64,000 nt of DNA from contig JANBVO010000035.1 of the NCBI GenBank assembly GCA_030052745.1, forward strand, positions 248,001 through 312,000. Direction: 5' to 3'. The first letter of the stretch is position 1, and the number at the start of each line of letters is the position of its first letter. The notes under the pieces were generated by a model. That model did no database searches and was not told the origin of the DNA. It was given only the letters and a program-made list of their open reading frames with translations. Position numbers and translations under genes: made by a program. The stretch is from Pleurostoma richardsiae. Lineage: Eukaryota > Ascomycota > Sordariomycetes > Calosphaeriales > Pleurostomataceae. Of this stretch, positions 1 through 9,700 are shown piece by piece.

Positions 1-95
1 ACTGGTACTAGCTGGCTACTCTCGTGCAGCAGCAGCAGAGAGATAGCGAGGGGCTTGAAGGACGCCGCGTCAGGAGAGCGCGGGAGCTAAGAAGC

Positions 96-142
96 GTGGT
101 GTGTGTGTGTGTGTGGTTGTGTGCGTGTGTGTGTAGGTGTGT
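96..142. repeat. GT/AC microsatellite
   Basis: A GT-dinucleotide tract with a few interruptions (GG, GC and AG steps). It lies in non-coding sequence near the left edge and is likely to vary in length between strains. Confidence 0.85.
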
Positions 143-1280
143 CGAGGAGGGAAAGGAGGGAGAGCAGAGAGCAGTAGCTCGCAGCCGGTCGTTCGGGCGC
201 TGTCGAGTAAGGAGTAGCTGTTGGCGTCAAGAGCCCTCTCTTTGGTCGGGGAGATGCAGCAGGAGAAGAGGTACTGGAGCGTGGGAGAAGCACGCGTGAG
301 GCCGGACTTCTTATGCCACGCCGAAAAGTGTGTCGTGGCTCGAGTGCGGGCTTCTGGACGGAGGAGGATATGCAGCTTGCAGCGGCCCAATCGACCAGTC
401 TTTTGGGCCCCAATTATCTCCAATTGCTCCGCTGCGGGCTCGCACCAGTAGAGCTCCGGGGCTAGAGATGCGGCCCGGAGGGTGCGGTCGAAGCGGAGAA
501 GAGGTGTGAGGCGATTCGGCGGGAGGTCGGTGAGCATCCAACCTGCCTGGGAAGGCGGACACGCGGGAGGGAATCAAAATGTGGAGAGTGTGACAGAGAC
601 GAGCAGGGCAAGGGCAAGGCCACCGGGATATAAACAGCACAAGATGCAAGCATCAGGGCCAGATCCATGTACATCTGGATGGACGACCTGCAGCCAGCCC
701 AGCCCAATTGCCCCCGCAGCTCACGAAGACCGTCTCTTCCGAACAAGGGATGATGGACGGACTTTTATGGTCTCGACGGCAGATCTGACAGGAAGAGAAA
801 GAAACGGTCGATGAAGTTTGAGCGAATGAGATCAAGGTGTGGAGGAAAGGACACAGTCCGCCGGGCTGCACGGATTACCTACACACCGCATCTTTGGCGA
901 AGGAGGACAACGCCTCTCGTTATTAATGCCTTTGCCTCCTCCGCCGACTTGATGCAGGCGCAAGAAAACTGCAGTTCTCCTGCGTCCCATCAGGCTGGGC
1001 TAGCTCACGCAAGCAACCGGGGCGAAATCATCTGCAAGAAACGGCACAACCTGATGTGGCACCACTTGCAGTCTCGCCTCCGCCTTCCAATGGCTGCGTG
1101 GAACAGCACGCGAAGCTGCACCTGAGGTCGTTCCAACCGTGAGCCTCATCCCTCGGTCATCAGACGAATGTCGATGCCTGAGGATCAGAACATGGATGTA
1201 ACTGAACTGCCAGACTGCTTACGGGTGCCCCGAGAGCTTTCAGATAAGGGGGGGTTAGGGGGCAAGGAATGGTGGGGCTA

Positions 1281-1297
1281 ACCTAGGTACCTAGGTA
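1281..1297. repeat. CCTAGGTA palindromic tandem repeat
   Basis: Two head-to-tail copies of ACCTAGGT, itself a palindrome, followed by a degenerate copy at about 1301-1308. Related CCTAGGTA strings recur at about 12362-12374 and 12874-12884, all in intergenic DNA. No gene product is implied. Confidence 0.7.
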
Positions 1298-1478
1298 CAT
1301 AGCTAGGTGTGCTTTGTCAGGGTTAACACGGGACGGCACTAACCGAGGCCTTATCGATAAGAGCCAAAATTTTGGGATGAAAGGATTCGATTCATTCATT
1401 CCACCTTCGTTTGAGATCCGGGGAGCTCTGCAGCTCCGTCTCGGGCTGCTTCTTCATCCCTTTTGCGCTGCATTCCCG

Positions 1479-3251
1479 ATGGCACCACGAATATCGGGGG
1501 CGTCCCCTGTATTCCTCCCCTTTCTCTATCCGTCAGCTGTCCTTCGTCCTGTAAAGAAAACTGTGGCCCTCGTCTGTCCCAGCACCTCCTTGACCTCTCT
1601 AGCCATCCGCTGCCATGTCACAGAGACATCGAGCGCCGCTCCCTCCTCGCCCGCGCCATCGTCGCGGCTGAACCCCGACCCGGACGACTATCGCATCGCC
1701 AGCTTCGCCGACAAGGCCAAGTTACACATCCACGCCGGCGCCGGCGGCAACGGCTGCATCTCCTTCCTGCGCGAGGCGTACCTCCCCGAGGGCCCCGCCA
1801 ACGGCGGCGACGGCGGTCCCGGCGGCAACATCTACATTCAGGCCGTGCACGGAGAGACTTCGCTGCATAAACTCGCTCGCCGCCGGCTTGTACGCGCCTC
1901 GCGTGGCCGCCATGGCCAGGGCAGCAACAAGGCCGGCCAGCGCGGCGACGACGTCATCATCACTGTTCCCGTCGGCACCGTCGTGCGCGAGCTGGGCCGC
2001 GAGGACCCCGAGGCCGAGGAAGCGCTCCTGCGGCGCGCCCGCCGGCACAGCCGCAGGCTGATGCTGCCCGCCGCTACCGAGGACGGGGCGCCACCCGCCG
2101 CGGAGGAGGAAGTGGGCAACGAGGACCTGCATAAATGGGTCTTGTACCCGGGCATATCCTCCTCCGAGGCCAAGCGCCTCACCCTGCCTCGCCTGCCCCG
2201 GCGAGACCGCCTCTTTGCGCAGCCGCCCGGGCCTATTTACCTGGATCTGTCGCGGCCGACCCCGCGGCCGATCCTCCTCGCCGCGGGCGGCATAGGGGGC
2301 CTGGGCAACCCGCACTTCGTGTCGCGGCAGACGCCGCGGCCGCTGTACGCGACCAAGGGCGACCGCGCCGTCTCGATGGAGATCGAGCTCGAGCTCAAGC
2401 TGCTCGCGGACGTCGGGCTCGTGGGCCTGCCCAACGCCGGCAAGAGCACCCTGGTGCGCGCACTGACCAACAGCCGCGCGCGCGTCGGCTCCTGGGAGTT
2501 CACGACGCTGCAGCCCAACATCGGCACCGTCGTGCTCGACAACAACCGCGGCCGCCCGCTCGTCACCAGCTTCCGGCGGCAGGCCCTGCCCGCCACGCCC
2601 GACGACGCCGTCCCGGGGGGTGCTGCTGCCGACGGCGAGGACGGCAGCGAGGTCGTCCGCCGCACGCGCTTCACCATCGCCGACATCCCCGGGCTGATCG
2701 AGGGCGCCCACCTCGACAGGGGCCTGGGCATCGCCTTCCTGCGGCACGTCGAGCGCGCGGGCGTGCTGGCCTTCGTGGTCGACCTGTCGGCCGGCGACGC
2801 CGTCGCCGCGCTGCGCGCCCTGTGGACCGAGGTCGGGCTGTACGCGCAGATGCGCGAGGAGGAGGAGCGCGACCGCGAGCGGGACTCGCGCATCGACTGG
2901 AACGTCGGCGCCGCGGGCCCGCCGCAGCGCGCGTGGGGCGGGCCCTCCGGCGCGGGGCCCCTCGTGATGGCCGACTACCAGCCGCCGGAGGAGCCGGCGG
3001 GCGAGTCCGGCCTGCACATCGCCGCCAAGCCGTGGTTCGTGGTCGCCACCAAGGGCGACCTGCCGGGGACGCAGGACAACTTCCGCCGGCTGAGGGACTA
3101 CCTGGGCCGGGTCACCAGGGGCGAGGAGCCGCACCCGAGCGGGGTCGAGGGTGCGTGGACGAAGGACTGCGCTGCTATCCCCGTCAGCGCGATACATGGC
3201 CAGGGGGTCGACCGCATCATCCACTGGACGGTGGGCCTGCTTGACGAGTGA
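1479..3251 (+). CDS. MTG2: Mitochondrial Obg-family GTPase (MTG2-like)
   Basis: Obg/CgtA-type GTPase, expected to act in mitochondrial large ribosomal subunit assembly at the inner membrane. Uninterrupted frame of 590 residues. The first about 70 residues are Arg/Ser-rich with no acidic stretch, as in a mitochondrial presequence. The glycine-rich Obg fold follows from about residue 75 (AGAGGNG, then GGDGGPGGN). The G domain has the P-loop GLPNAGKST near 316-324, G3 as DIPGLIEGA near 402-410, G4 as TKGD near 525 and a G5-like SAIHG near 569. Fungal low-complexity insertions split the Obg fold (about 180-225) and the region between G1 and G3. The frame is open upstream, with another ATG at 1377; I prefer 1479 because it places the presequence directly at the N terminus. 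It converges on NCL1, with 213 bases between the stop codons. Confidence 0.92.
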   Translation: MAPRISGASPVFLPFLYPSAVLRPVKKTVALVCPSTSLTSLAIRCHVTETSSAAPSSPAPSSRLNPDPDDYRIASFADKAKLHIHAGAGGNGCISFLREAYLPEGPANGGDGGPGGNIYIQAVHGETSLHKLARRRLVRASRGRHGQGSNKAGQRGDDVIITVPVGTVVRELGREDPEAEEALLRRARRHSRRLMLPAATEDGAPPAAEEEVGNEDLHKWVLYPGISSSEAKRLTLPRLPRRDRLFAQPPGPIYLDLSRPTPRPILLAAGGIGGLGNPHFVSRQTPRPLYATKGDRAVSMEIELELKLLADVGLVGLPNAGKSTLVRALTNSRARVGSWEFTTLQPNIGTVVLDNNRGRPLVTSFRRQALPATPDDAVPGGAAADGEDGSEVVRRTRFTIADIPGLIEGAHLDRGLGIAFLRHVERAGVLAFVVDLSAGDAVAALRALWTEVGLYAQMREEEERDRERDSRIDWNVGAAGPPQRAWGGPSGAGPLVMADYQPPEEPAGESGLHIAAKPWFVVATKGDLPGTQDNFRRLRDYLGRVTRGEEPHPSGVEGAWTKDCAAIPVSAIHGQGVDRIIHWTVGLLDE

Positions 3252-3464
3252 GGACGGGACAGTCAATGCGGTGGGCCTTTTACTGTAATACTATCAAATT
3301 TTGATATCCTAAGAAGGATAGCTCTTGACTCCCATACCCGTAGACATTTGTAGCCGTTATGTGTACAAACAAACCCCTGACGTCCCGAACCTACGTCCCA
3401 AAATCTCTCAGATGTCCCTGATGAAGAGTGCCATATTTTGTGTCAGCCGGATCACGCGCCCTTT

Positions 3465-6215
3465 CTAGGGCGAAGGCGCATCCTCAGCATCGTACACGGC
3501 CTGCAGCTGCTCGTCCTCGGCGGCAGCCGCCTCGGCCATCTCCACGTCGCCCTCCTTCGCCTCCTCCGCCGCCTCCTTGCCCTCCTCGGCAGCCGCGGCC
3601 TCGTTGGCCTTGGCCTGGGCCTGCTCCCTGTCCTTCTGGACGTTGTTGACCAGCGGCGTCGTGTCGTTGAAGATCCGCAGCAGCATGGCGGCGCGGTCCT
3701 CCTTGGGCAGCATGAGGTTGAGAGACGCGAAGCTCTTCCACAGCGGCAGCGACATCTTCTCGGTGAACTCGGGGTCCGAGGCTGGGTCGGGCTCAACCTT
3801 GAGCACGCAGCAGCCCATGCCCAAGTCGCGCACCCGCTCGCCGATCTCGTCGAGGTTCGCCCACTCGCCGTTAGCGATCTTGGGGAACATCTCGATCAGC
3901 AACTTGCGGAGCGTCTCCTTCTTGTGCAGGTACACGACCCGCTCAGGCCCGATGTAGCCGGCCAGGATTGGCATGCCCTCGGACTGGATGCGCCACCTGC
4001 AGACCTCGGCCGAGGGAGAGTCCTGCTTGACGAACATCTTGACGCCACCGTGGATGAATCTGACGCCCTTGCCCTCGTTGTTGACAAGGAGGTCTCGGAC
4101 CAGGGCGCTGGTGTAGTAGATGGCCTTGGCGGGCTCACCCGTGGCGTTCCGTACCATGAAACGATCTGACGGGAAACGAGGGGAAATCTTGTAGAAGTCG
4201 CGGATGTTCTTGATGGCCTCGTGGTCTGTGGGTAGGTATTTGAAGGGCTCTTCATAGGGATCGGCCCTCTTCCGGACACCATAGCCATCCTGGAGCTCGG
4301 CTTTGGCGTCAGCTTTCTTCTCGCCGTTATTCTCCTGGACACCAGGTTTAGTATCGGCTTCCTTTCCCTCGGAGTCAACCTTGGCTTCGACGTCGGCGTC
4401 GGCCTTCTTTTCGCCAGTATTCAGCTTCTTGGAGGGTATTTCCTCTACTACATCATCCTCGCGCTCTCTCTTCGCACCAGTCAGCTCCGGCTTGACCTCG
4501 TCGGTCTGCTCTTTGGGTTCCTCTTTCTTCACCTCTTCTGTAGGAATAGGCGTCTCATCTTCCTTTTGGGCTTCAACTGCTTCCACCTTAGCATCGCCCG
4601 CCTCTTCTGTGCCGTTTGCTGTCTCGGATGTTGCACTGGAGATAGTTGCCTCGCCAGAGGACGGCTTCCAATCGTCCGGCTTAGCCTTGAATTCAGCCTT
4701 CTTCTCCAGGACCGTGATGAAGAAGCCGCCCGTATCCTGCATGTGCGAATACACTCTCATGCAGCGCTCTAGGGGGACATCAGTGTCCTCCTTAGAGAAC
4801 ATAGACTCCACCAGACGCCCGGGTGTGACCTGGTCCTTAGTCTCCTTCGTCCAGTCCTCGACCTGCTTCCAGCTGTCCCACACGCGGCCCTGCTTGTCCA
4901 TAACCTTCCAGGACTTCAACCCAGGAGCACGCTTAAGGAGGGGCAACTGGTCGCTGCAGTCCAAGAGCTCGACGTTCTCGAGACCGCCACAGCGCTCGAT
5001 TGCTCGCACGACCACGGACTCGTTCTCCACGGGGTTCATGCTGCAGGTCGAGTAGACCACTCTGCCTCCAACCTTCAGCATCTGGAGAGCTCGGACAAGG
5101 ATCCTGACCTGGGTGAGGTGCAGGCCAAGTGCACTTCCAGGGAGCCAGTCCTTCCACAGGTTGACGTTCTTCCTCAGAGTTCCATCACCCGAGCAGGGCA
5201 CGTCGGCAAGGATTCGGTCGAACTTGAGGAACTTCGCAGTTTTGCCGTCATCTGACGGGAGCCTCAGGGACGGATACATCGTCGCGTCGCAGTTGGTCAC
5301 AATCATGTTTGGTGACGACAGCCGCTTCAGCTGGTGTATCAGCATGTGGCTTCTCTTGTAGTCGAAGTCGTTCGCGATAAGCAGACCGGTCGCCCTGCCA
5401 TCATCACCGGGGTCGGTCGACATATCGACATCCTCGTCACCAGGAGCCGGAGAAACCTCGCGGCCGTCCTCCTTTGCATGGAGCTGCAGCGCCTTACGCA
5501 TGCGGCCCTCCTCGCCCTGGTGGATCATCTCGAGCAGTTGCGCAGCCTTGCTTCCCGGGGCCGCGCAGAGGTCGAGGACGACCATTCCTGGTCGCAGGTC
5601 CATCAGGAGCGGCGGAATCATGCTGACAACCTCTTGGCGGCTAATGTTTCCGACACTCGTCTCTGAGACTAGGAACTTCTGGAAAGCGGCAAAGGGGGGG
5701 AATCTTCGGACGACGTTCTTGGGCGTGGTCATCCACCAGGCGAGGTTGTCGGGGTACCACGAAACGGGAAGAGGAGGGTCGACGGGCTGGCCATCGTGGT
5801 GGATCTTAGTGATCTCGGGGATGTATCTAGTCTCGAGCAGCTTCCTCACGGTGAGAGCGTGACTGTAGAACGAGTCGGTCAGTAGTGCGACACACGGGCG
5901 GCTGCATGGAAGATCCCACATACCCCTTGGATCCAGCGAACCTAAAACTGTTCGGCAGCTCTCTCCGAAGCGCCTCCCAGAATTTTGTCTTCTCCTCCTC
6001 CGGGAGTGCCAAGATCGTGTCGTAGTAGCGCTGCAGCTTCTCGTTCTCCTTTCTGACGGAGGCGTGGCCGCCTCGGTCGTCAGAGCGCCATCCGCCCCCA
6101 CGACCGCCCCCCTGGCCGCCCCGTCCTCCTCCTCGTCTTGACTGGACCATGTTAGTACTTTGCAGGTCGGTACTTCTCGAGAATCAGAGCTCACCTTGTT
6201 CTTGTTGCGCGCCAT
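3465..6215 (-). CDS. NCL1: tRNA (cytosine-5)-methyltransferase NCL1/Trm4 (NSUN2 family)
   Basis: S-adenosylmethionine-dependent tRNA m5C methyltransferase, nuclear in yeast. Exons on the minus strand are 6215-6195, 6141-5924 and 5862-3465, giving 878 residues. The first intron (6142-6194) has a perfect TACTAAC branch point; the second is 5863-5923. Joining them restores the family N terminus: MARNKNK, an RGG-box-like Gly/Arg stretch, then ENEKLQRYYDTIL and GSKGHALTV. The SAM-binding motif VLDLCAAPGSK lies near 168-180. The two cysteines of the class are visible: motif IV PCSGDGT (Cys about 303) and motif VI STCSMNP (Cys about 353). Residues about 465-615 are an acidic and lysine-rich linker containing GEKKADA twice. 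A conserved C-terminal fold follows, and the protein ends in another Ala/Glu-rich acidic stretch. Confidence 0.95.
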   Translation of the reverse strand: MARNKNKVSSDSREVPTCKVLTWSSQDEEEDGAARGAVVGADGALTTEAATPPSERRTRSCSATTTRSWHSRRRRRQNSGRRFGESCRTVLGSLDPRGMWDLPCSRPCVALLTDSFYSHALTVRKLLETRYIPEITKIHHDGQPVDPPLPVSWYPDNLAWWMTTPKNVVRRFPPFAAFQKFLVSETSVGNISRQEVVSMIPPLLMDLRPGMVVLDLCAAPGSKAAQLLEMIHQGEEGRMRKALQLHAKEDGREVSPAPGDEDVDMSTDPGDDGRATGLLIANDFDYKRSHMLIHQLKRLSSPNMIVTNCDATMYPSLRLPSDDGKTAKFLKFDRILADVPCSGDGTLRKNVNLWKDWLPGSALGLHLTQVRILVRALQMLKVGGRVVYSTCSMNPVENESVVVRAIERCGGLENVELLDCSDQLPLLKRAPGLKSWKVMDKQGRVWDSWKQVEDWTKETKDQVTPGRLVESMFSKEDTDVPLERCMRVYSHMQDTGGFFITVLEKKAEFKAKPDDWKPSSGEATISSATSETANGTEEAGDAKVEAVEAQKEDETPIPTEEVKKEEPKEQTDEVKPELTGAKREREDDVVEEIPSKKLNTGEKKADADVEAKVDSEGKEADTKPGVQENNGEKKADAKAELQDGYGVRKRADPYEEPFKYLPTDHEAIKNIRDFYKISPRFPSDRFMVRNATGEPAKAIYYTSALVRDLLVNNEGKGVRFIHGGVKMFVKQDSPSAEVCRWRIQSEGMPILAGYIGPERVVYLHKKETLRKLLIEMFPKIANGEWANLDEIGERVRDLGMGCCVLKVEPDPASDPEFTEKMSLPLWKSFASLNLMLPKEDRAAMLLRIFNDTTPLVNNVQKDREQAQAKANEAAAAEEGKEAAEEAKEGDVEMAEAAAAEDEQLQAVYDAEDAPSP

Positions 6216-6778
6216 CTCGGTGACGGTACGATCGCGCGGTGAGGATTCTCAGTCAGACTTGCGACGAGTTGCAGAGAAGAAAAATTCCAATTGACAGAAG
6301 AGCTCGAAGACCCCAATGCGGGGCACGGTGGGGTGGAACTGCCTTGCTAGTGGGCCAGTGAGTTTAGGCGAACCTGGCAGGCTAACTTTAACATCTGGCC
6401 TGCCCCGCTAGATTAGCTTTCCTCCCTTGTGATTGCAGCCTCATCCCAGCGCAGCATAGGTAACTTACACCACGACTGTAGCATATTCTTCAATTCCTAG
6501 CGAATATCTAATAGTAAAGTAGGTATATATAGTAATTCAACGAGGGCCAATTTTGTATTTTATTGTACCACAGCCGACTGTCTGCCTATTGTTTTATGCC
6601 TATTCATCGCCTTTTTAGTGTAGTAGTAGGACGTACGTAGAGTATCACGACAGCCTCAACCAACTGTGGCCATCCTCCATTATCCCACGTATTGTAGGCG
6701 TGTCCCCTATACGATGCCTAACCACCAGACACCGAACATCATCTCCTCACCCAGATCCGTCTTAGACTCGACACCTCC
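6216..6778. other. Intergenic between NCL1 start and ABC transporter stop
   Basis: This 563-base stretch holds the NCL1 promoter and the 3' end of the ABC transporter. It is AT-richer than its surroundings around 6480-6620, with a TATATATA string at about 6524-6531. I see no gene in it. Confidence 0.6.
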
Positions 6779-9700
6779 TCACTCCTCGCCAATCAACCCC
6801 TTCAACTCCTCCACCTCCCCACTATGCAGCACCATCTCGTAGAACTGCCCCTTCCCGGCGAACAGCTCCCGCGGGCTCCCCACCTCCAGCACCCTGCCCC
6901 CTCCCATGACCACCACCTTGTCGTAGTCGGCGATCGTCCGCAGCCGGTGCGCGATGGTCACCAGCGTGCGGTCCCGCCGCCCCGCCGCCGACATCTCCCG
7001 ACGCAGCACCCCCTGGATCCCCGCGTCCGTCTCATAGTCCATCGACGCCGTCGCCTCGTCCAGCAGCAGCAGCTTGCTGCTGCGCACCAGCGCCCGGCAC
7101 AGCGAGAGCACCTGCCGCTGTCCGTGCGAGAAGTTCTCCCCCTTGGCGTCCACCACCGTCGTGAGGTCCAGCCCGCCCGCCTCGGCGAGCTTGCCGCTGA
7201 GGGAGCCGTAGCTCGGCGTGGAGCCGTTGCTGCCGCTGCCGCCGCCTCCGTTGGACAGGAGTGGTGCGGTCTCGGTGTCGTTAACCTCATCGGTCGCGTT
7301 GGCGACAGGGCCACCATTATCGGTGGCTCGATCACCATCATGGAACTGGAAAGATGCGATGCCCGCGCACGACCTCAGGGCGGACTCGAGAATCTCCGGG
7401 AGCACTTCCCCTGAGGGATCGAGGTTCGACCCGACGGTGCCGTTGAAAAGCACGGCCTCCTGCGGGATGATAGTCAGAGCCTGGCGTAGCCTCTTGCGCG
7501 GGATGGCGGTGATGTCGACGCCGTCGTACAGGATTGTTCCCGCCACGATGTCGGTGAAGCGCAGCAGGGACAGCACGAGCGTGCTCTTGCCCGAGCCGGT
7601 CCGGCCGATGACCGCCACCCTCTCGCCGGCCCCGAACGTGAGGTTGATGTCCTTGAGGATGTCTGGCCCGTCGGGATCGTACCTGATCGTGACGTTGCGG
7701 AACTCGATGGAGCCGGTGCGGGGCCAGTCCTCCGGTATGGTGCGCTCGGCAATCTCCTCGGCGAGCACGACATCGCTGTGCAGGTCGTCCGTCTTGTCTT
7801 CCGGATCCAGAACGGTGTATTCCTTCACACGATGGAAGCTCTGGAGCTCGACCTCGAGCTCGTTCATCAGACGGACGAGCATCAGGATCGTCTCTCCGAG
7901 ACCAGTGGCGTTAGTGAGGGAAAATCCAACCAGCCCAGCGGGGAGGAGGCCAGCTTTGGACACAGCAATGGCTCCCGCACAGGTCATGACGAGAGCCGTC
8001 ACAAAATCGATGCGTAGAGCGACCCAGCGGTTAAGGTTGTAAGTCGCCTCCTGGGCACGGGAGTAGGCGCGCAGTCGCTCTGCTAGCATGCCACCGAACA
8101 TCTCCGGCATGTTCGCTCGAGCGCGGATGACGGCGAGTCCAGCCATGCTATCCGAGAACTGCGAAAAGACGGGCGACTGCGAAGAAGAGACGAGGCGTTT
8201 CACGACAACGGCGCATCTGGTGTACATCTCGCCGAAGGCAACGCCTATCAAGCACGTGAAGAAGGCCGGAAGCATGAAGACGGGCATGATGCTGCTGACG
8301 GCGCCAATTCGGAAGAAGACCTTGATGAACTCGTCCATGCAGCCTCCCAGGATCCTGGACAGCGTGTTATCCAACGAGGCCATGTCTCTGGAGAAGCGGT
8401 TGACGACACGCCCTACGGGGACGTTCTTGTACCACGACAGCGAGACGTTCATGACCGACCGGATGAACATGGCGTGGAGCCGCTTCGCAGCTACCCAGGC
8501 GCCATACGCGTACGTCAAGAAGAGAGAGCCATCTACAGTGATGTCGATCAAAGAGAGGGCTGCATAGACACCAAGATAGAAGCCAATGTTGACAGCCTCG
8601 TCCCTGCTGTAGGCGTTTACCCATACCGACAGCCATAGGGAGGTGGCGATGAAGGTGATGTTGAAGAGGACCGACATGAATACTGCGAAAGTCGCGTAAA
8701 GGGGGTTGCCAAAGTAGAGCATATACTGGAAGACTAGCGGAGAGCATTAGTTGACCTTGCAAAGACATCCGAGTGTGAGGCAGATCGAGAGAGCGGGTAC
8801 TCCATGAGTGGCCGACGGGGGAATGTTGTATCCTCAACGGTCGCCCGAGGGAAAACTTACAGGATAACCGCGCAGTCTTTCCAGTAGCCTCCATCTCCGT
8901 AGCAATCTCGTCCTTCTTAGCTTTGTCCTCTGTCACCTTGAGCTTGTCATCCGCCGCGTGGCCATCGCCGTTGATGATATCCTCATCCACACCAGCCTCC
9001 TTCTTAATCAAAGAGGCCGGCTTGCGCACGACCCCGATGTTCGGCTCGCAGCGCTCGATGCTCCCATTCTCTAAAGTAACAGCGAGATCCGACTGCGAGG
9101 CGACCCAAGGGAGCTGCGTGACGAGGACGACGGTCCGGCCCTTCAGCATGTCGGTGCAGAAGCAGAGCTCCCAGACGGACGCGGCCGTCTTCGAGTCCAA
9201 GGCCGAGAAGATGTCGTCGAGGAGGAGCAGGGGCGCCTTCGAGTAGAGAGCCCTAGCTAGCGCGACGCGAGCTCGTTGACCACCTATCATCCGTTAGGGC
9301 AATCTCCAAGTTGTAGTCGGGGGGTCTTTACCGGATAGCGTCGCTCCGTTCTCGCCTATCTCCGTGTTGTCGCCATCTGACAGCTCGCTGAAGTCGAGAG
9401 GGAGGCAGCAAGCGTTAATCACCCGCTCGTATCGGGCCTCCTCGAAGGGGCTGTTGAAGAGGATATTCTCTCGGACGGTTCCGCTCTGCAACCAGGCGGT
9501 CTGAGAGGAGAACGCCACATCATCCGGTCGCGTCACAGAGCCTGCCTCGAGGATAGTCTCGCCAAGGATGGAAAGCAGCAGGGTGGTCTTGCCGCTACCA
9601 CTGGTTCCCCTGATGACGTTGAGGCCGCCTTCGACGAAGTCGATGGAGATGTCCTTCAGGACAAACGTCGCCTTCTTGTTCCGCCGGAAGGTAGCATTCT

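Larger units (their letters stand above)
1..1478. other. Intergenic, upstream of the mitochondrial Obg GTPase
   Basis: I see no convincing gene in this stretch. Short open frames exist on both strands, but they overlap each other, are rich in Arg, Ser and Pro, and match no family I know. The left end carries a GT-rich microsatellite, and the part next to the GTPase carries a CCTAGGTA palindromic repeat; both are listed separately. The last 150-200 bases are pyrimidine-rich, as in many fungal leaders, and probably hold the GTPase promoter and 5' UTR. The left part could belong to the leader of a gene outside the window. Confidence 0.6.

Noticed and set aside
70-649. Overlapping short frames on both strands at the left edge
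   Set aside because: They include translated GT/CA microsatellite sequence and have no recognisable motif.
1722-3266. Long frame antisense to the Obg GTPase (514 codons)
   Set aside because: It is an antisense shadow of a GC-rich gene, with Arg/Ala/Gly/Val-biased translation and no family motif.
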